DNA of 54,845 bases from JBOGXB01 sp050694215 (GCA_050694215.1 JBOGXB010000004.1:1-54845); one strand, 5' to 3'; positions 23,995 through 32,200 are shown, counted from the first letter of the stretch. Notes: generated from the letters alone by a model not told the origin. Numbers and translations are program-made.

Positions 23995-25497
23995 ATGTCG
24001 CCCGAGCACGCCACCGTCGCCGAGCGCTACCTCCTGGAGTCCCCCGTTTCGAAAGGCGGCATGGCTACCGTCTGGAAGGCCAGGGACGAGGTCCTCGCCC
24101 GCACGGTCGCGGTCAAGATCCTCCACTCTCACCTCGCGGAGGACCCCGATTTCCTCGAACGCTTCAGGGCTGAGGCCCTGGCTGCGGCCCGCCTGACGCA
24201 CCCCAACATCGTCTCGATCTACGACACCGGGAGTGAGGAGAGCGACGGGGCAGAACGTCATTTCATAGTCATGGAGTACTGCGCCGGTGGCACCCTCGGA
24301 GAGGTATTGGCGGATCAGGGGACGCTGTCTCCCGAACGAGTAGCCGGCATCGGAGAGAGCATCTGTGAGGCGCTCGGATACGCCCACTCTCATGGAGTCG
24401 TCCACCGGGACGTCAAGCCGCCGAACGTGCTCATCAGTGAAGGAGGAGTGCTGAAGGTCGCCGACTTCGGGATCGCGAAGGCGGCCTTCGTGGAGAAGGA
24501 GATCACCACGACGGGCTTGATCCTGGGAACGGTCGCGTATCTGTCTCCCGAGCAAGGACAGGGGCAGGAACCCGACGCGCGCTCGGACCTCTACTCGCTC
24601 GGCATCGTCCTGTACGAGCTGGCAGTCGGCCGCCCTCCTTTCAAGGAAGAGACCCAGCTCGCGACGGCTATGGCGCACATCAATCAACCGCCGCCGCCGC
24701 TCCGCGCATACAAGGCGGGGATCCCGCGTCAACTGGAAACTGCGATCATGACGGCTCTCGAGAAAGACCCCCGGAAACGCTACGGATCCGCGGAGGAGAT
24801 GAGAACGGCGCTGGCAATGGCTGCCGGCGGGACGAGGGACATGGACACCTCGGTTATCGCGACGCCATCCCGTGCGGTCGGCTCCGCTCCGGCGTCGGCT
24901 GTTCCCGGCAGAGCAGCGCCCAGCGGGGACGTGCGCTGGATCGCGCGCGTGCTGTTGCTGATCGCGGGGGCCGTCGCGGCCGCCGTTCTGATCACCACCC
25001 TCGCAACGCAGGACGAAAACGGTTTGCTGGGCGGAGGTCGCGGCGGGAACGGAGATCGTGGGGGCGCGAGTGCGATCTCGGCGACGGTGTCCGATTTCGA
25101 TCCCTACGGGGACGGCCAGGAGCACGCCGAGGACGCTCCTCTGGCGGCCGACGGAAACACCTCGACCGCATGGACGACCGAGAACTACACGAGCAGCCTG
25201 GAGTTGCAGGACAAGCCCGGAGTTGGGCTGGTCTTCGACCTCGGTGATTCCGTAGAGGTTGGGAGCGTCAAGATCACCGGCGAGGAGGGCCTCGAGCTCG
25301 AGCTCAGAGCCTCCGACCAGGTCGGCAACGACGAGGCCTCGTTCGATGAGATCGACAGCTCCGACGGGACGGACGTCGTCGAGACCATGACGTTCGACCC
25401 AGCCGAGGGTCGCTACTGGCTGGTGTGGATCACCTCCCTGCCCGGGGATGCCGGAGGGACGGCATCCATCGCCGAGGTCGAGTTCGCTGCGCCCTGA
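23995..25497 (+). CDS. Membrane Ser/Thr protein kinase with extracellular CBM-like domain
   Basis: A 500-aa PknB-type kinase. The kinase domain (about residues 10-275) has all catalytic residues: VSKGGMATVWKA glycine loop, K41 in AVKIL, E60, HRDVKPPN (D139, N144), DFGIAK (D157) and LSPE at the end of the activation loop. A proline/alanine linker leads to one membrane helix (about 314-335), a Gly/Asn-rich stretch, then an extracellular discoidin/CBM-like domain (SATVSDFDPYGDGQEHAEDA, LAADGNTSTAWTTENY, GLVFDLGDSVEVGSVKI). This architecture matches the C-terminal half of mycobacterial MviN (Rv3910), but there the kinase part is a pseudokinase. It probably senses envelope state and phosphorylates wall-synthesis proteins. 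Confidence 0.93.
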   Translation: MSPEHATVAERYLLESPVSKGGMATVWKARDEVLARTVAVKILHSHLAEDPDFLERFRAEALAAARLTHPNIVSIYDTGSEESDGAERHFIVMEYCAGGTLGEVLADQGTLSPERVAGIGESICEALGYAHSHGVVHRDVKPPNVLISEGGVLKVADFGIAKAAFVEKEITTTGLILGTVAYLSPEQGQGQEPDARSDLYSLGIVLYELAVGRPPFKEETQLATAMAHINQPPPPLRAYKAGIPRQLETAIMTALEKDPRKRYGSAEEMRTALAMAAGGTRDMDTSVIATPSRAVGSAPASAVPGRAAPSGDVRWIARVLLLIAGAVAAAVLITTLATQDENGLLGGGRGGNGDRGGASAISATVSDFDPYGDGQEHAEDAPLAADGNTSTAWTTENYTSSLELQDKPGVGLVFDLGDSVEVGSVKITGEEGLELELRASDQVGNDEASFDEIDSSDGTDVVETMTFDPAEGRYWLVWITSLPGDAGGTASIAEVEFAAP

Positions 25498-26059
25498 CAG
25501 GGGACCTTCCGACGAGTCTCTCCTGCACGCGTTCCTGGGCGGGGACCAGCAGGCCTTCACGACGCTCGTACGCCGGCACGAGGATCGGATGTTCGCTCTC
25601 GCGCTCCGGATGACGGGGAGCCGTGCGGACGCGCTCGACGCCACTCAGGAGACGTTCCTGACGGTGTTCCGGAAGGCTTCTTCGTTCAGGGGCGAATCCG
25701 CGTTCGGAACCTGGGTCTACCGGATCGGCATGAACGCCTGTCACGACCTCTTGCGACAGCGGGCGCGGCGAGACGAGCACGAGGACGGACGGACGGAAGT
25801 CGAAGACGAACGCTCGCCCCACATCGACGACGCGACTGCGCTCAGAATCGACGTCGCTCGAGCCCTCGCAGAGCTGTCGGAGGAGTACAGGGAGGCGGTG
25901 GTGATGCACGATCTCGGGGGTATCCCTTACGAGGAGATAGCGAGGCTCACCGGGGCTGCGGTAGGGACTGTCAAGTCGCGCATAAGCCGCGGCCGGCGGA
26001 GGCTCGCTGAGCTGATGGAACAAGCCTCCGACTCACAGGCGTCTAAGGACCGAATATGA
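25448..26059 (+). CDS. sigM: ECF-type sigma factor (SigM position)
   Basis: A 203-aa group 4 sigma factor. Region 2 spans about residues 24-92 (DESLLHAFLGGDQQAFTTLVRRHEDRMF, DALDATQETFLTVFRKASSFRGESAFGTWVYRIGMNACHD), and region 4 about 135-190 (ALAELSEEYREAVVMHDLGGIPYEEIARLTGAAVGTVKSRISRGRRRL). ATG 25448 is the only standard start in frame and makes a 50-nt overlap with the kinase gene; conserved sequence begins about 20 residues later, so the real start could be the CTG near 25487. The anti-sigma gene overlaps its stop (ATGA). Order matches mycobacterial sigM-rsmA. Confidence 0.93.
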   Translation: MPEGRHPSPRSSSLRPDRGPSDESLLHAFLGGDQQAFTTLVRRHEDRMFALALRMTGSRADALDATQETFLTVFRKASSFRGESAFGTWVYRIGMNACHDLLRQRARRDEHEDGRTEVEDERSPHIDDATALRIDVARALAELSEEYREAVVMHDLGGIPYEEIARLTGAAVGTVKSRISRGRRRLAELMEQASDSQASKDRI

Positions 26060-26922
26060 GCATTGACCACGACCGCTGCTCAGAGCTGATAGCGCCCTTC
26101 GTCCGAGGCGAGCTGGCGGGGCGCGACGCGGCCGAAGTGAGAGAGCATCTGGACGGCTGCGATGTCTGCTCGGCCGAGGAGCGCGCGGTCAGAACCCTTC
26201 TGGCACCCGCGAAGACTCAGCCAATGAGCGAGATCGAACGGGCCCGGCTTCACCGGCGCCTGGAGGACGCAACCACCGCAGAGGGTGGGCCGAAGGACCA
26301 GGCCCGGAGGTCCCGAGCGGGCTGGAACCCCCGCATCGCCGCGTGGGGTGCTTCGGCCGCGGTGCTCGCGGTGGTGGGTGGATTCCTCTACTTGGGGCTG
26401 AGCGACGGAGGCAACGACGACGACCTCGGATTCGCTCGAGGTGGAGAGGGGGGCGGGGCGGCCCAGGAGGCCGGGGCGCCGGCCGGAGACGATACCGGGG
26501 GGAGCGGGGTGGCACCCGAGCCGACCTTCATCGATCGCCTCGACAGGCTGACGGACCGAGAGCTGGAGGCGACCGGTCGCAGAGGCTCTGTGGCGAATCA
26601 GTTTGCTACGGCCTACGGGGTCGATGACGTCGTCCAGAACCAGGCCCGCGCCGTCGGCCTTCTCGCGGACCAGGCGCCGGAAGCCCTGCGGGAGCAGATC
26701 CGTCGATGCGCCGACGTCGTCTTCGAGGGTCAGCCCCAGAGCCTCCCTGCCTCGGGCAGACGGGGGACCTACCAGGGCCGGACCGTGCTCGTGCTGACCT
26801 TCGCGTGGTCGGACGAGCCCGCGGGGCCGCTCGATCGGTTCATGGTCTGGGCGTGGCCGGAGGGAGGATCCTGCGACACTCCCATCGCCTATCGCTTCGG
26901 AACCATCAAGGGGGGCACCTAG
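26056..26922 (+). CDS. Zinc-type anti-sigma factor, membrane anchored
   Basis: A 288-aa protein. The N-terminal anti-sigma domain has the zf-HC2 motif HLDGCDVC (H31, C35, C38) plus C8 nearby. A linker leads to one membrane helix (IAAWGASAAVLAVVGGFLYLGL, about residues 94-115), then a Gly/Asp-rich stretch and an extracytoplasmic domain with a conserved-looking Cys pair (about 217 and 275). It should hold SigM inactive at the membrane; a redox or envelope signal is plausible but not shown. Coupled to the sigma gene by an ATGA overlap. A terminator-like hairpin follows. Confidence 0.9.
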   Translation: MSIDHDRCSELIAPFVRGELAGRDAAEVREHLDGCDVCSAEERAVRTLLAPAKTQPMSEIERARLHRRLEDATTAEGGPKDQARRSRAGWNPRIAAWGASAAVLAVVGGFLYLGLSDGGNDDDLGFARGGEGGGAAQEAGAPAGDDTGGSGVAPEPTFIDRLDRLTDRELEATGRRGSVANQFATAYGVDDVVQNQARAVGLLADQAPEALREQIRRCADVVFEGQPQSLPASGRRGTYQGRTVLVLTFAWSDEPAGPLDRFMVWAWPEGGSCDTPIAYRFGTIKGGT

Positions 26923-26937
26923 CTCCCCATGCTCGAC

Positions 26938-26976
26938 AACCGGCCCCTCGTGGCCCTAACGAGCCGGTTTTCGCCG
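26938..26976 (+). terminator. Probable terminator after the anti-sigma gene
   Basis: An imperfect stem, AACCGGC-CCTCGT pairing with ACGAG-CCGGTT, followed directly by TTTC. It lies between the anti-sigma stop and the trxB promoter, so it separates the two units. Confidence 0.65.
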
Positions 26977-26991
26977 GTCGAAGTGCCCAGA

Positions 26992-27017
26992 GGAATGCGG
27001 CCCCCCGGGTAGCCGTT
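26992..27017 (+). promoter_or_regulatory. SigR/SigH-type thiol-stress promoter of trxB
   Basis: GGAAT (26992-26996), exactly 18 nt, then GTT (27015-27017). This is the established consensus of Streptomyces SigR and mycobacterial SigH, whose classical target is trxB. The start of transcription would fall about 10-14 nt before ATG 27035, giving a very short leader, consistent with the lack of a ribosome site there. Confidence 0.85.
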
Positions 27018-27034
27018 GATAAGTTTGATGCCAA

Positions 27035-27982
27035 ATGAGTGAGAAAACACGTAACGTCATAATCATCGGTTCTGGTCCCGCCGGGCTTACCGCCGCCGTG
27101 TACGCAGGGCGAGCGAATCTGGAGCCCCTGATGATCGAGGGAGTCGAGGCCGGCGGTCAGCTGATGCTGACGACCGACGTCGAGAACTACCCGGGGTTCA
27201 TCGACGGCATCATGGGTCCCGAGCTGATGGAGCGCTTCCGAAAGCAAGCAGGCCGTTTCGGAACTGAGTTCCTGACCGACAACGTTACTCGGGTCGACTT
27301 CAGCAGGAGCCCTTTCCTCGTCGCTACGGGCGACCGGGAGCTCACCGCTCGCAGCGTCGTCATCTCAACCGGTGCCGATGCCCGGATGCTCGGCGTCCCG
27401 GGCGAGAAGGAGTTGCTGGGACATGGAGTCTCGACGTGCGCTACCTGTGACGGCTTCTTCTTCCGAGATCACGAGCTGGTTGTCGTGGGTGGAGGAGACT
27501 CGGCGATGGAAGAGGCGATCTTCCTCACCAAGTTTGCCTCCAAGGTCACCGTCGTCCACCGGCGCGACCAGCTGCGCGCCTCGAAGATCATGCAGGATCG
27601 GGCTTTCGACAACCCCAAGATCGATTTCGTATGGGATTCGGTGCTCACCGAGGTCTTCGGCGACGGCAAGGTCGCCGGCGTGCGCATGAAGAACGTAAAG
27701 ACAGGCGGGGAGAAGGAGTTCGCCACCGGCGGAGTGTTCGTCGCCGTCGGGCACATCCCCAACACGAAGCTGTTCGAGGACCAGCTCGACCTGTCCGAGG
27801 GCTACATCGTCACCAACGGTGAGAACACGATGACCTCGGTGCCCGGTGTCTTCGCCGCGGGGGACGTCGTGGACTTCCGCTACCGACAGGCGATCACGGC
27901 GGCCGGGATGGGGTGTATGGCGGCGATCGACGCCGAGCGCTACCTGGAGGGACACCCCCTTCCCGAGCGGGCCTCCTCGTAG
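27035..27982 (+). CDS. trxB: Thioredoxin reductase
   Basis: A 315-aa NADPH-dependent flavoenzyme. FAD motif GSGPAGLTAAVYAGRANL (about residues 13-30), redox centre CATC (C135 and C138) followed by DGFFF, NADPH-binding GGGDSAMEEAIFLTKFA (about 153-169), and the FAD-binding end GVFAAGDVVDFRYRQAITAAGMGCMAA. It reduces thioredoxin in the cytoplasm. It has its own SigR-type promoter, behind a terminator. In mycobacteria trxC follows trxB directly; here an M23 peptidase gene follows and a thioredoxin gene lies about 27 kb away at the end of this window. Confidence 0.97.
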   Translation: MSEKTRNVIIIGSGPAGLTAAVYAGRANLEPLMIEGVEAGGQLMLTTDVENYPGFIDGIMGPELMERFRKQAGRFGTEFLTDNVTRVDFSRSPFLVATGDRELTARSVVISTGADARMLGVPGEKELLGHGVSTCATCDGFFFRDHELVVVGGGDSAMEEAIFLTKFASKVTVVHRRDQLRASKIMQDRAFDNPKIDFVWDSVLTEVFGDGKVAGVRMKNVKTGGEKEFATGGVFVAVGHIPNTKLFEDQLDLSEGYIVTNGENTMTSVPGVFAAGDVVDFRYRQAITAAGMGCMAAIDAERYLEGHPLPERASS

Positions 27983-28058
27983 CCTTAGCCGACCGGCGAA
28001 CTTCGCGCACATCTGCAACGTCCACCCAGTGGGTAACGAGCCTGGATACGCTCGCGTA

Positions 28059-28640
28059 ATGCGCAAGCACCTGATGATCGCCTCGCTGTTGCTGGGCCTG
28101 ACGGCACTCCCGTCGCAGGCGGCACCGCGACGATCCTTCCGGCCCGCCGTAGTCGTCGAGGGAATGGTGTTCCCGGTCGCGCGGACGGACTACTACTCCG
28201 TGATCAACTTCCGCAACGACTGGCACGCCCCACGGATGCGAAACATCGACGGCCGCTGGCGTCAAGTGGGGGTCCACGAAGGTAACGACATCTTCGCCGA
28301 GCCGGGAACGCCGGTGCGAGCCGTCACTGCGGGCCGGGTCGAAAATCTTGGTTGGCTCTTCTACTCCGGCTGGCGCGTCGGTATTCGCGCCCCCGACGGC
28401 CGCTACTGGTTCTACGCGCATCTGCGCAGGTACGCTCCCGGCTTGTCGATCGGTGACCGCGTCGACGCCGGAGACGAATTCGCCGAGGTCGGCAACACTG
28501 GCTATGGGACCGATCCCGGCCACGCGGACGAGTTCACCTACCACCTTCATCTCGGTATCCAGGAGCCCAGCGGGCGCTGGATCAACCCCTATCCGATCGT
28601 CGGCCGGCTCTATCGACAAGCGGTGAAGTCGGCTCGATGA
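28059..28640 (+). CDS. Secreted M23-family peptidase
   Basis: A 193-aa protein with a signal peptide (KHLMIASLLLGLTALPSQA, cleavage near residue 21). The LytM fold has its zinc ligands: HEGND (H73, D77) and HLHLG (H162 the general base, H164), with YAHL (H121) between. Such enzymes cut peptidoglycan cross-bridges; all ligands seem present so activity is expected. ATG 28059 begins the signal peptide; upstream in-frame sequence is shadow of trxB. It lies where mycobacteria have trxC and overlaps the amidase gene by 4 nt (ATGA), suggesting a cell-wall pair. Confidence 0.9.
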   Translation: MRKHLMIASLLLGLTALPSQAAPRRSFRPAVVVEGMVFPVARTDYYSVINFRNDWHAPRMRNIDGRWRQVGVHEGNDIFAEPGTPVRAVTAGRVENLGWLFYSGWRVGIRAPDGRYWFYAHLRRYAPGLSIGDRVDAGDEFAEVGNTGYGTDPGHADEFTYHLHLGIQEPSGRWINPYPIVGRLYRQAVKSAR

Positions 28641-29683
28641 ACGACCTCATCCGGCTTGGTGATCGTTCCAACCGAGTCGCCGACGTGCAGGCCCGTTTGC
28701 GCGGGCTCAGTTTCACCGTGGAAGACGAGACGCGCGTCTTCGGCGATAGCACTCGTCGCGCGGTGCGCGAGTTCCAGCAGCGACGCAACATCCTCGTCGA
28801 CGGGATCGTCGGCCCGCAGACGTGGCAGGAGCTCGTCGAGGCCTCGTGGCAACTCGGTGACCGAGCTCTCTACCTCAAGCACCCTCCGATGCGTGGGGAT
28901 GACATCGAAAGTCTCCAGACCCGGCTCAGTGCGCTCGGCTTCGACGCCGGCCGTGCGGACGGGATCCTCGGTGTGCAGACCGACATCGCGATCCGTGCGT
29001 TCCAGAAGGAGTACGGGATCGCCGAGGACGGCATCTTTGGGTTGCTCAGTCTTACTGCCTTGAGCGGCTTGCGCGTGGATCGCGCCGGCACGGCTGCCTC
29101 GTTGCGAGAGGAGCTCAGCCGTGCGGAGAAGCCCGGCATCGGCGTAGCGCTCGTCGTCATCGATCCCGGCCATGGAGGGCCCGATTCGGGACGCGCGGGA
29201 GCTCGAGGGCTGCTGGAAGCGGACGTGTGCTGGGACATAGCCCAACGGCTGGCGGCACGACTCATCTACTCCGGCGGCCGGGTCCGCTTCACGAGAACCG
29301 AAGCCGAGGAGTGCTCTGCAACCGAGCGCGCCCGACGCGGGAACGAGATCGGGGGAGATGTGTTCGTGTCGCTGCATCTAAACACGCACGATGAGCCGAC
29401 TCCCGAGGGGGCATCGACGTTCTACTTCGGAGGTTCGAGATCCGGGGAGACACTGGCCGACAAGGTCCTCGACGAGTTGGCCGCGCTGGGGCTGCGCGAC
29501 TGCCGAAGCCATGCCCGTTCGTACACGATCTTGAAGGAGACTCGGATGCCGGCAGTCCTCGTCGAACCAGTCTTCATCACGAATCCAGACGAGGAGAAGC
29601 GGCTCGAGGATCTCGACTTCCGTGCGACGCTGGCCGCGGCGATCGCGCGCGGCATCATCCGATACTTCCACGAAAAGGACTAA
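28637..29683 (+). CDS. cwlM: CwlM-like N-acetylmuramoyl-L-alanine amidase
   Basis: A 348-aa protein with no signal peptide. Two peptidoglycan-binding (PG_binding_1) domains come first: RSNRVADVQARLRGL to VDGIVGPQTW (about residues 10-63) and GDDIESLQTRLSAL to EDGIFGLLS (about 87-138). The Amidase_3 domain has VIDPGHGGPDSG (H179), E194, SLHLN (H247) and the catalytic position VEPVFITNPDEE (E310), so the zinc site looks complete. In mycobacteria CwlM is cytoplasmic, is phosphorylated by PknB and activates MurA; the same place between trxB and parB supports that role here. Its stop codon overlaps that of convergent parB. Confidence 0.93.
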   Translation: MNDLIRLGDRSNRVADVQARLRGLSFTVEDETRVFGDSTRRAVREFQQRRNILVDGIVGPQTWQELVEASWQLGDRALYLKHPPMRGDDIESLQTRLSALGFDAGRADGILGVQTDIAIRAFQKEYGIAEDGIFGLLSLTALSGLRVDRAGTAASLREELSRAEKPGIGVALVVIDPGHGGPDSGRAGARGLLEADVCWDIAQRLAARLIYSGGRVRFTRTEAEECSATERARRGNEIGGDVFVSLHLNTHDEPTPEGASTFYFGGSRSGETLADKVLDELAALGLRDCRSHARSYTILKETRMPAVLVEPVFITNPDEEKRLEDLDFRATLAAAIARGIIRYFHEKD

Positions 29684-30579
29684 GGCGAGACGACTTCCCG
29701 GACCGTCTGCCGGTCCCCGACGATTGCGGCCACGATCCTGTCCAGCTCTTCTAGCGACACGAAGTCCACCACGATCTTGCCCTTTCGCTTGCCCACCTCG
29801 ACGCGCACGCGGCTCTGGAGGTGGTCCGCGAGCTTGCGCTGCGCCTCGGCCACCTCAGGTGGCTGTGAGCGAGACCTCGTGCTGGAACGGGAGGGGCCCT
29901 CCCCGGTCATCGCGAGGTAGTCCCGGATCATCGCCTCCGTGTCGCGTACCGACTGACCTTCGCCCACTGCCCGCTGGGTCGCGCGCTCCTGGAAGGGATG
30001 TCCGTTCAGCGCGTGGAGCGCGCGTCCGTGACCTCCCGACAATCGACCCTCGATCAGCAGTCGCTGGATCGACGGAGCCAGCTCGAGCAACCGCAAGCTG
30101 TGTGCGATCGTCGTTCGATCGCGATGAAGCTTCGCGGCAAGCTCTTCCTGTGTGAGCCCACTCTCCTGCATGAGCTCGCGATACGCGCTCGCCTCCTCTA
30201 TGGGATTGAGGTCGGCGCGATGGATGTTCTCGACCAGCGCCCGCTCGAGCGATCCGCGCTCATCCGTCTCCACAACCATGACGGGCACCTCGTACAGCCC
30301 CGCGCGCTGCGCCGCTCGGAGTCGTCGCTCGCCCGCGACCAGCTCGAAGCCACCCTCGACTGGCCTAACCAACAGTGGCTGGAGGACGCCGACCTCCTCG
30401 ATAGAGGCGGCGAGCTCGTCGAGCTCCGCGTCATCGAATGCCCTGCGAGGTTGCCTCGGGTTCGGTCGAATGGACCCCAACCCAACGCGGCGTAGTGGAT
30501 CGCGTTCCTCGAGCTCGGTATCACCTCCGCGCGGTAGCAGCGCGTCCAGACCACGCCCGAGCCCTGATCTTCTCGACAT
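29680..30579 (-). CDS. parB: Chromosome partitioning protein ParB
   Basis: A 299-aa CTP-dependent DNA clamp. N-terminal GLGRGLDALLP (the ParA-stimulating motif), then the CTP-binding part with SIRPNPRQPRR and GERRLRAAQRAG (about residues 89-100), ENIHRADLNPIEEA, and the helix-turn-helix TQEELAAKLHRDRTTIAHSLRLL (about 142-164). A linker and a C-terminal dimerisation domain (KLADHLQSRVRVEVG to LDRIVAAIVG) follow. It loads at parS sites near the origin. It follows parA immediately, and ends convergently with cwlM with 3-4 nt overlap. Confidence 0.96.
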   Translation of the reverse strand: MSRRSGLGRGLDALLPRGGDTELEERDPLRRVGLGSIRPNPRQPRRAFDDAELDELAASIEEVGVLQPLLVRPVEGGFELVAGERRLRAAQRAGLYEVPVMVVETDERGSLERALVENIHRADLNPIEEASAYRELMQESGLTQEELAAKLHRDRTTIAHSLRLLELAPSIQRLLIEGRLSGGHGRALHALNGHPFQERATQRAVGEGQSVRDTEAMIRDYLAMTGEGPSRSSTRSRSQPPEVAEAQRKLADHLQSRVRVEVGKRKGKIVVDFVSLEELDRIVAAIVGDRQTVREVVSP

Positions 30580-31620
30580 CTATCTCCACACCTCCCCTAT
30601 CCATGGCTCTCGTCGCGGCCATCGTTCGTCCAGCGCCGGCGGTTCGGCCGTCCGTGCTCCGTAGCCGCGGCCACCCGGGCCCGGTACCGCCACCCGGCTC
30701 TCCCGCTCCGAGGAAGCCCCGTGCCCCGGAGGCAACTCCCCGTCGCGACTCACGGGAGGCGCCGGCTCGGGACTCGAGCGAGGCGGTGGCACGTGCACCG
30801 CGAGGCCGTAACGCGACGCCACCTCGCCCCCCAAGAGCCCGTAAGCGATCGCTCCCCTGGACGACGGATCAAGGGTCATCACCGTCTCGCCGAACGAAGG
30901 CGCCTCCGAGAGACGAACGCTGCGGGGGATCACCGTCTCGTAGACGAGGGAGCCGAAGTGCGTCCTGACCTCGTCGCTTACCTGGCTGGACAGCTTCGTC
31001 CGGCCGTCGTACATGGTGAGGAGGAAGCCGGCTATCCGAAGCTCAGAGTTGAGCGATCTCCGGACTCTCTCAGCGGTGGCGAGCAGCTGACCCAGGCCCT
31101 CCAGGGCGTAGTACTCGCACTGCACCGGCACTATGAGATCGTGGGCCGCCGCAAGCGCATTGATGGTCAGAAGGCCGAGCGATGGCGGGCAGTCGAGGAA
31201 TACGAGCTCGTACTCGCCCGCGATCGGCTCCAGCGCCTCCGCGAGCTTCTGCTCCCTTGCCATTGCCCCGGCGAGCTCGATCTCCGCCCCGGCGAGGTCG
31301 AGGGCGGAGGGGGCGCAGAAGAGGTTGGGGATGCCGGTGCCCACGATCACGTCTCCGGCTGAGGCCTTGCCTATGAGGAGCTCGTACGTGGAGGCCTCGA
31401 CGATGCGGTGATCCAGGCCTATCCCGGTCGTGGCATTGGCCTGGGGATCTACGTCCACCACCAGGATGCGGTGGCCCCGCAGGGCCAGCGCCGCGGCCAG
31501 GTTCACCGCCGTGGTCGTCTTGGCGACACCCCCCTTCTGGTTGGCGATGCACACCAGACGTCCGCCCCCGCTGCGCGATCGCCTGGCTTCCAATAGCTTC
31601 CAATCATTGCGGATCGCCAT
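30580..31620 (-). CDS. parA: Chromosome partitioning ATPase ParA with extended tail
   Basis: A 346-aa ParA/Soj ATPase. Deviant Walker A KGGVAKTTTAVNLA (about residues 29-42), Walker A' VVDVDPQANATTG, and Walker B VFLDCPPSLG. The conserved ATPase ends near residue 275. The last 70 residues are a Pro/Arg/Gly/Glu-rich disordered tail (VHVPPPRSSPEPAPP and beyond) not usual in ParA, where 255-270 residues suffice. It drives origin segregation with ParB. It overlaps the rsmG end by 17 nt and leads straight into parB. Confidence 0.95.
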   Translation of the reverse strand: MAIRNDWKLLEARRSRSGGGRLVCIANQKGGVAKTTTAVNLAAALALRGHRILVVDVDPQANATTGIGLDHRIVEASTYELLIGKASAGDVIVGTGIPNLFCAPSALDLAGAEIELAGAMAREQKLAEALEPIAGEYELVFLDCPPSLGLLTINALAAAHDLIVPVQCEYYALEGLGQLLATAERVRRSLNSELRIAGFLLTMYDGRTKLSSQVSDEVRTHFGSLVYETVIPRSVRLSEAPSFGETVMTLDPSSRGAIAYGLLGGEVASRYGLAVHVPPPRSSPEPAPPVSRDGELPPGHGASSERESRVAVPGPGGRGYGARTAEPPALDERWPRREPWIGEVWR

Positions 31621-32191
31621 CTTGTTCCAGGTTCTCCCTTTCGATCGCTTGCAACTCCATCATAGCGACGCCGGGTGCTACCTCCTGGGTTTCCGGGGGG
31701 ATCTCCGAGGTCTTTCCCAGCCACACCAGGGCTCGGCCCCCGGCCGCGACCAGGGGCAGCAACAGCTGGAACGATCCCGACGGCTCCGCCACAGCCCTGG
31801 CGGTGGCGATCGAATGGCACCCGGCTAGAGCGGGATCGCGAGCCGCCTCCTCGGCCGTCAGGCGCAAGACCTCGCACTCGAGCGAGAGCTCTCGTACGAC
31901 CTCCTCCAGGAACGCCGCTCTGCGGAGCCTGGGCTCGAGCAGCCGCCACGGCCGGCCGGAGGCGATGGCGAGTGGGATCCCGGGAAGGCCCGCTCCGGAG
32001 CCGACGTCGACAGCCGGCCCCGCCGGGGCGTCCTCCACGGCGGCGAGCGCCTTCAGCGAGTCCGCGATGTGACGGCTCTCGAGACGCTCGAGATCCCCCG
32101 GAGATACGAGGTCCACGCGGCCCGCATGGCGTCTCAAGATCGAGGCGAACTCCCTCAGGGCTGGGGCCGCCTCATGTGGCACGTGCCACAC
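31604..32191 (-). CDS. rsmG: 16S rRNA (guanine-N7) methyltransferase RsmG
   Basis: A 195-aa methyltransferase (GidB). Motif I is AVDVGSGAGLPGIPLA (about residues 60-75); SRHIADSLKAL precedes it, and RAVAEPSGSFQLLLPLVAAGGRALVWLG follows. It methylates G527 of 16S rRNA; loss gives low-level streptomycin resistance in other bacteria. Start GTG 32191 lies within a perfect palindrome (32175-32190) whose first codons give MWHVPH. It sits 9 nt after jag and overlaps parA, the usual origin order. Confidence 0.94.
   Translation of the reverse strand: MWHVPHEAAPALREFASILRRHAGRVDLVSPGDLERLESRHIADSLKALAAVEDAPAGPAVDVGSGAGLPGIPLAIASGRPWRLLEPRLRRAAFLEEVVRELSLECEVLRLTAEEAARDPALAGCHSIATARAVAEPSGSFQLLLPLVAAGGRALVWLGKTSEIPPETQEVAPGVAMMELQAIERENLEQDGDPQ
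32175..32190. repeat. Perfect 16-bp palindrome at the rsmG start
   Basis: TGTGGCACGTGCCACA reads the same on both strands. It shares the CACGTG centre and the TGT/ACA ends of the parS consensus TGTTTCACGTGAAACA (12 of 16 bases). Its place beside parA-parB and the rsmG start makes it a candidate ParB or regulator site. Confidence 0.6.
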
Positions 32192-32200
32192 TGCAGCGAT

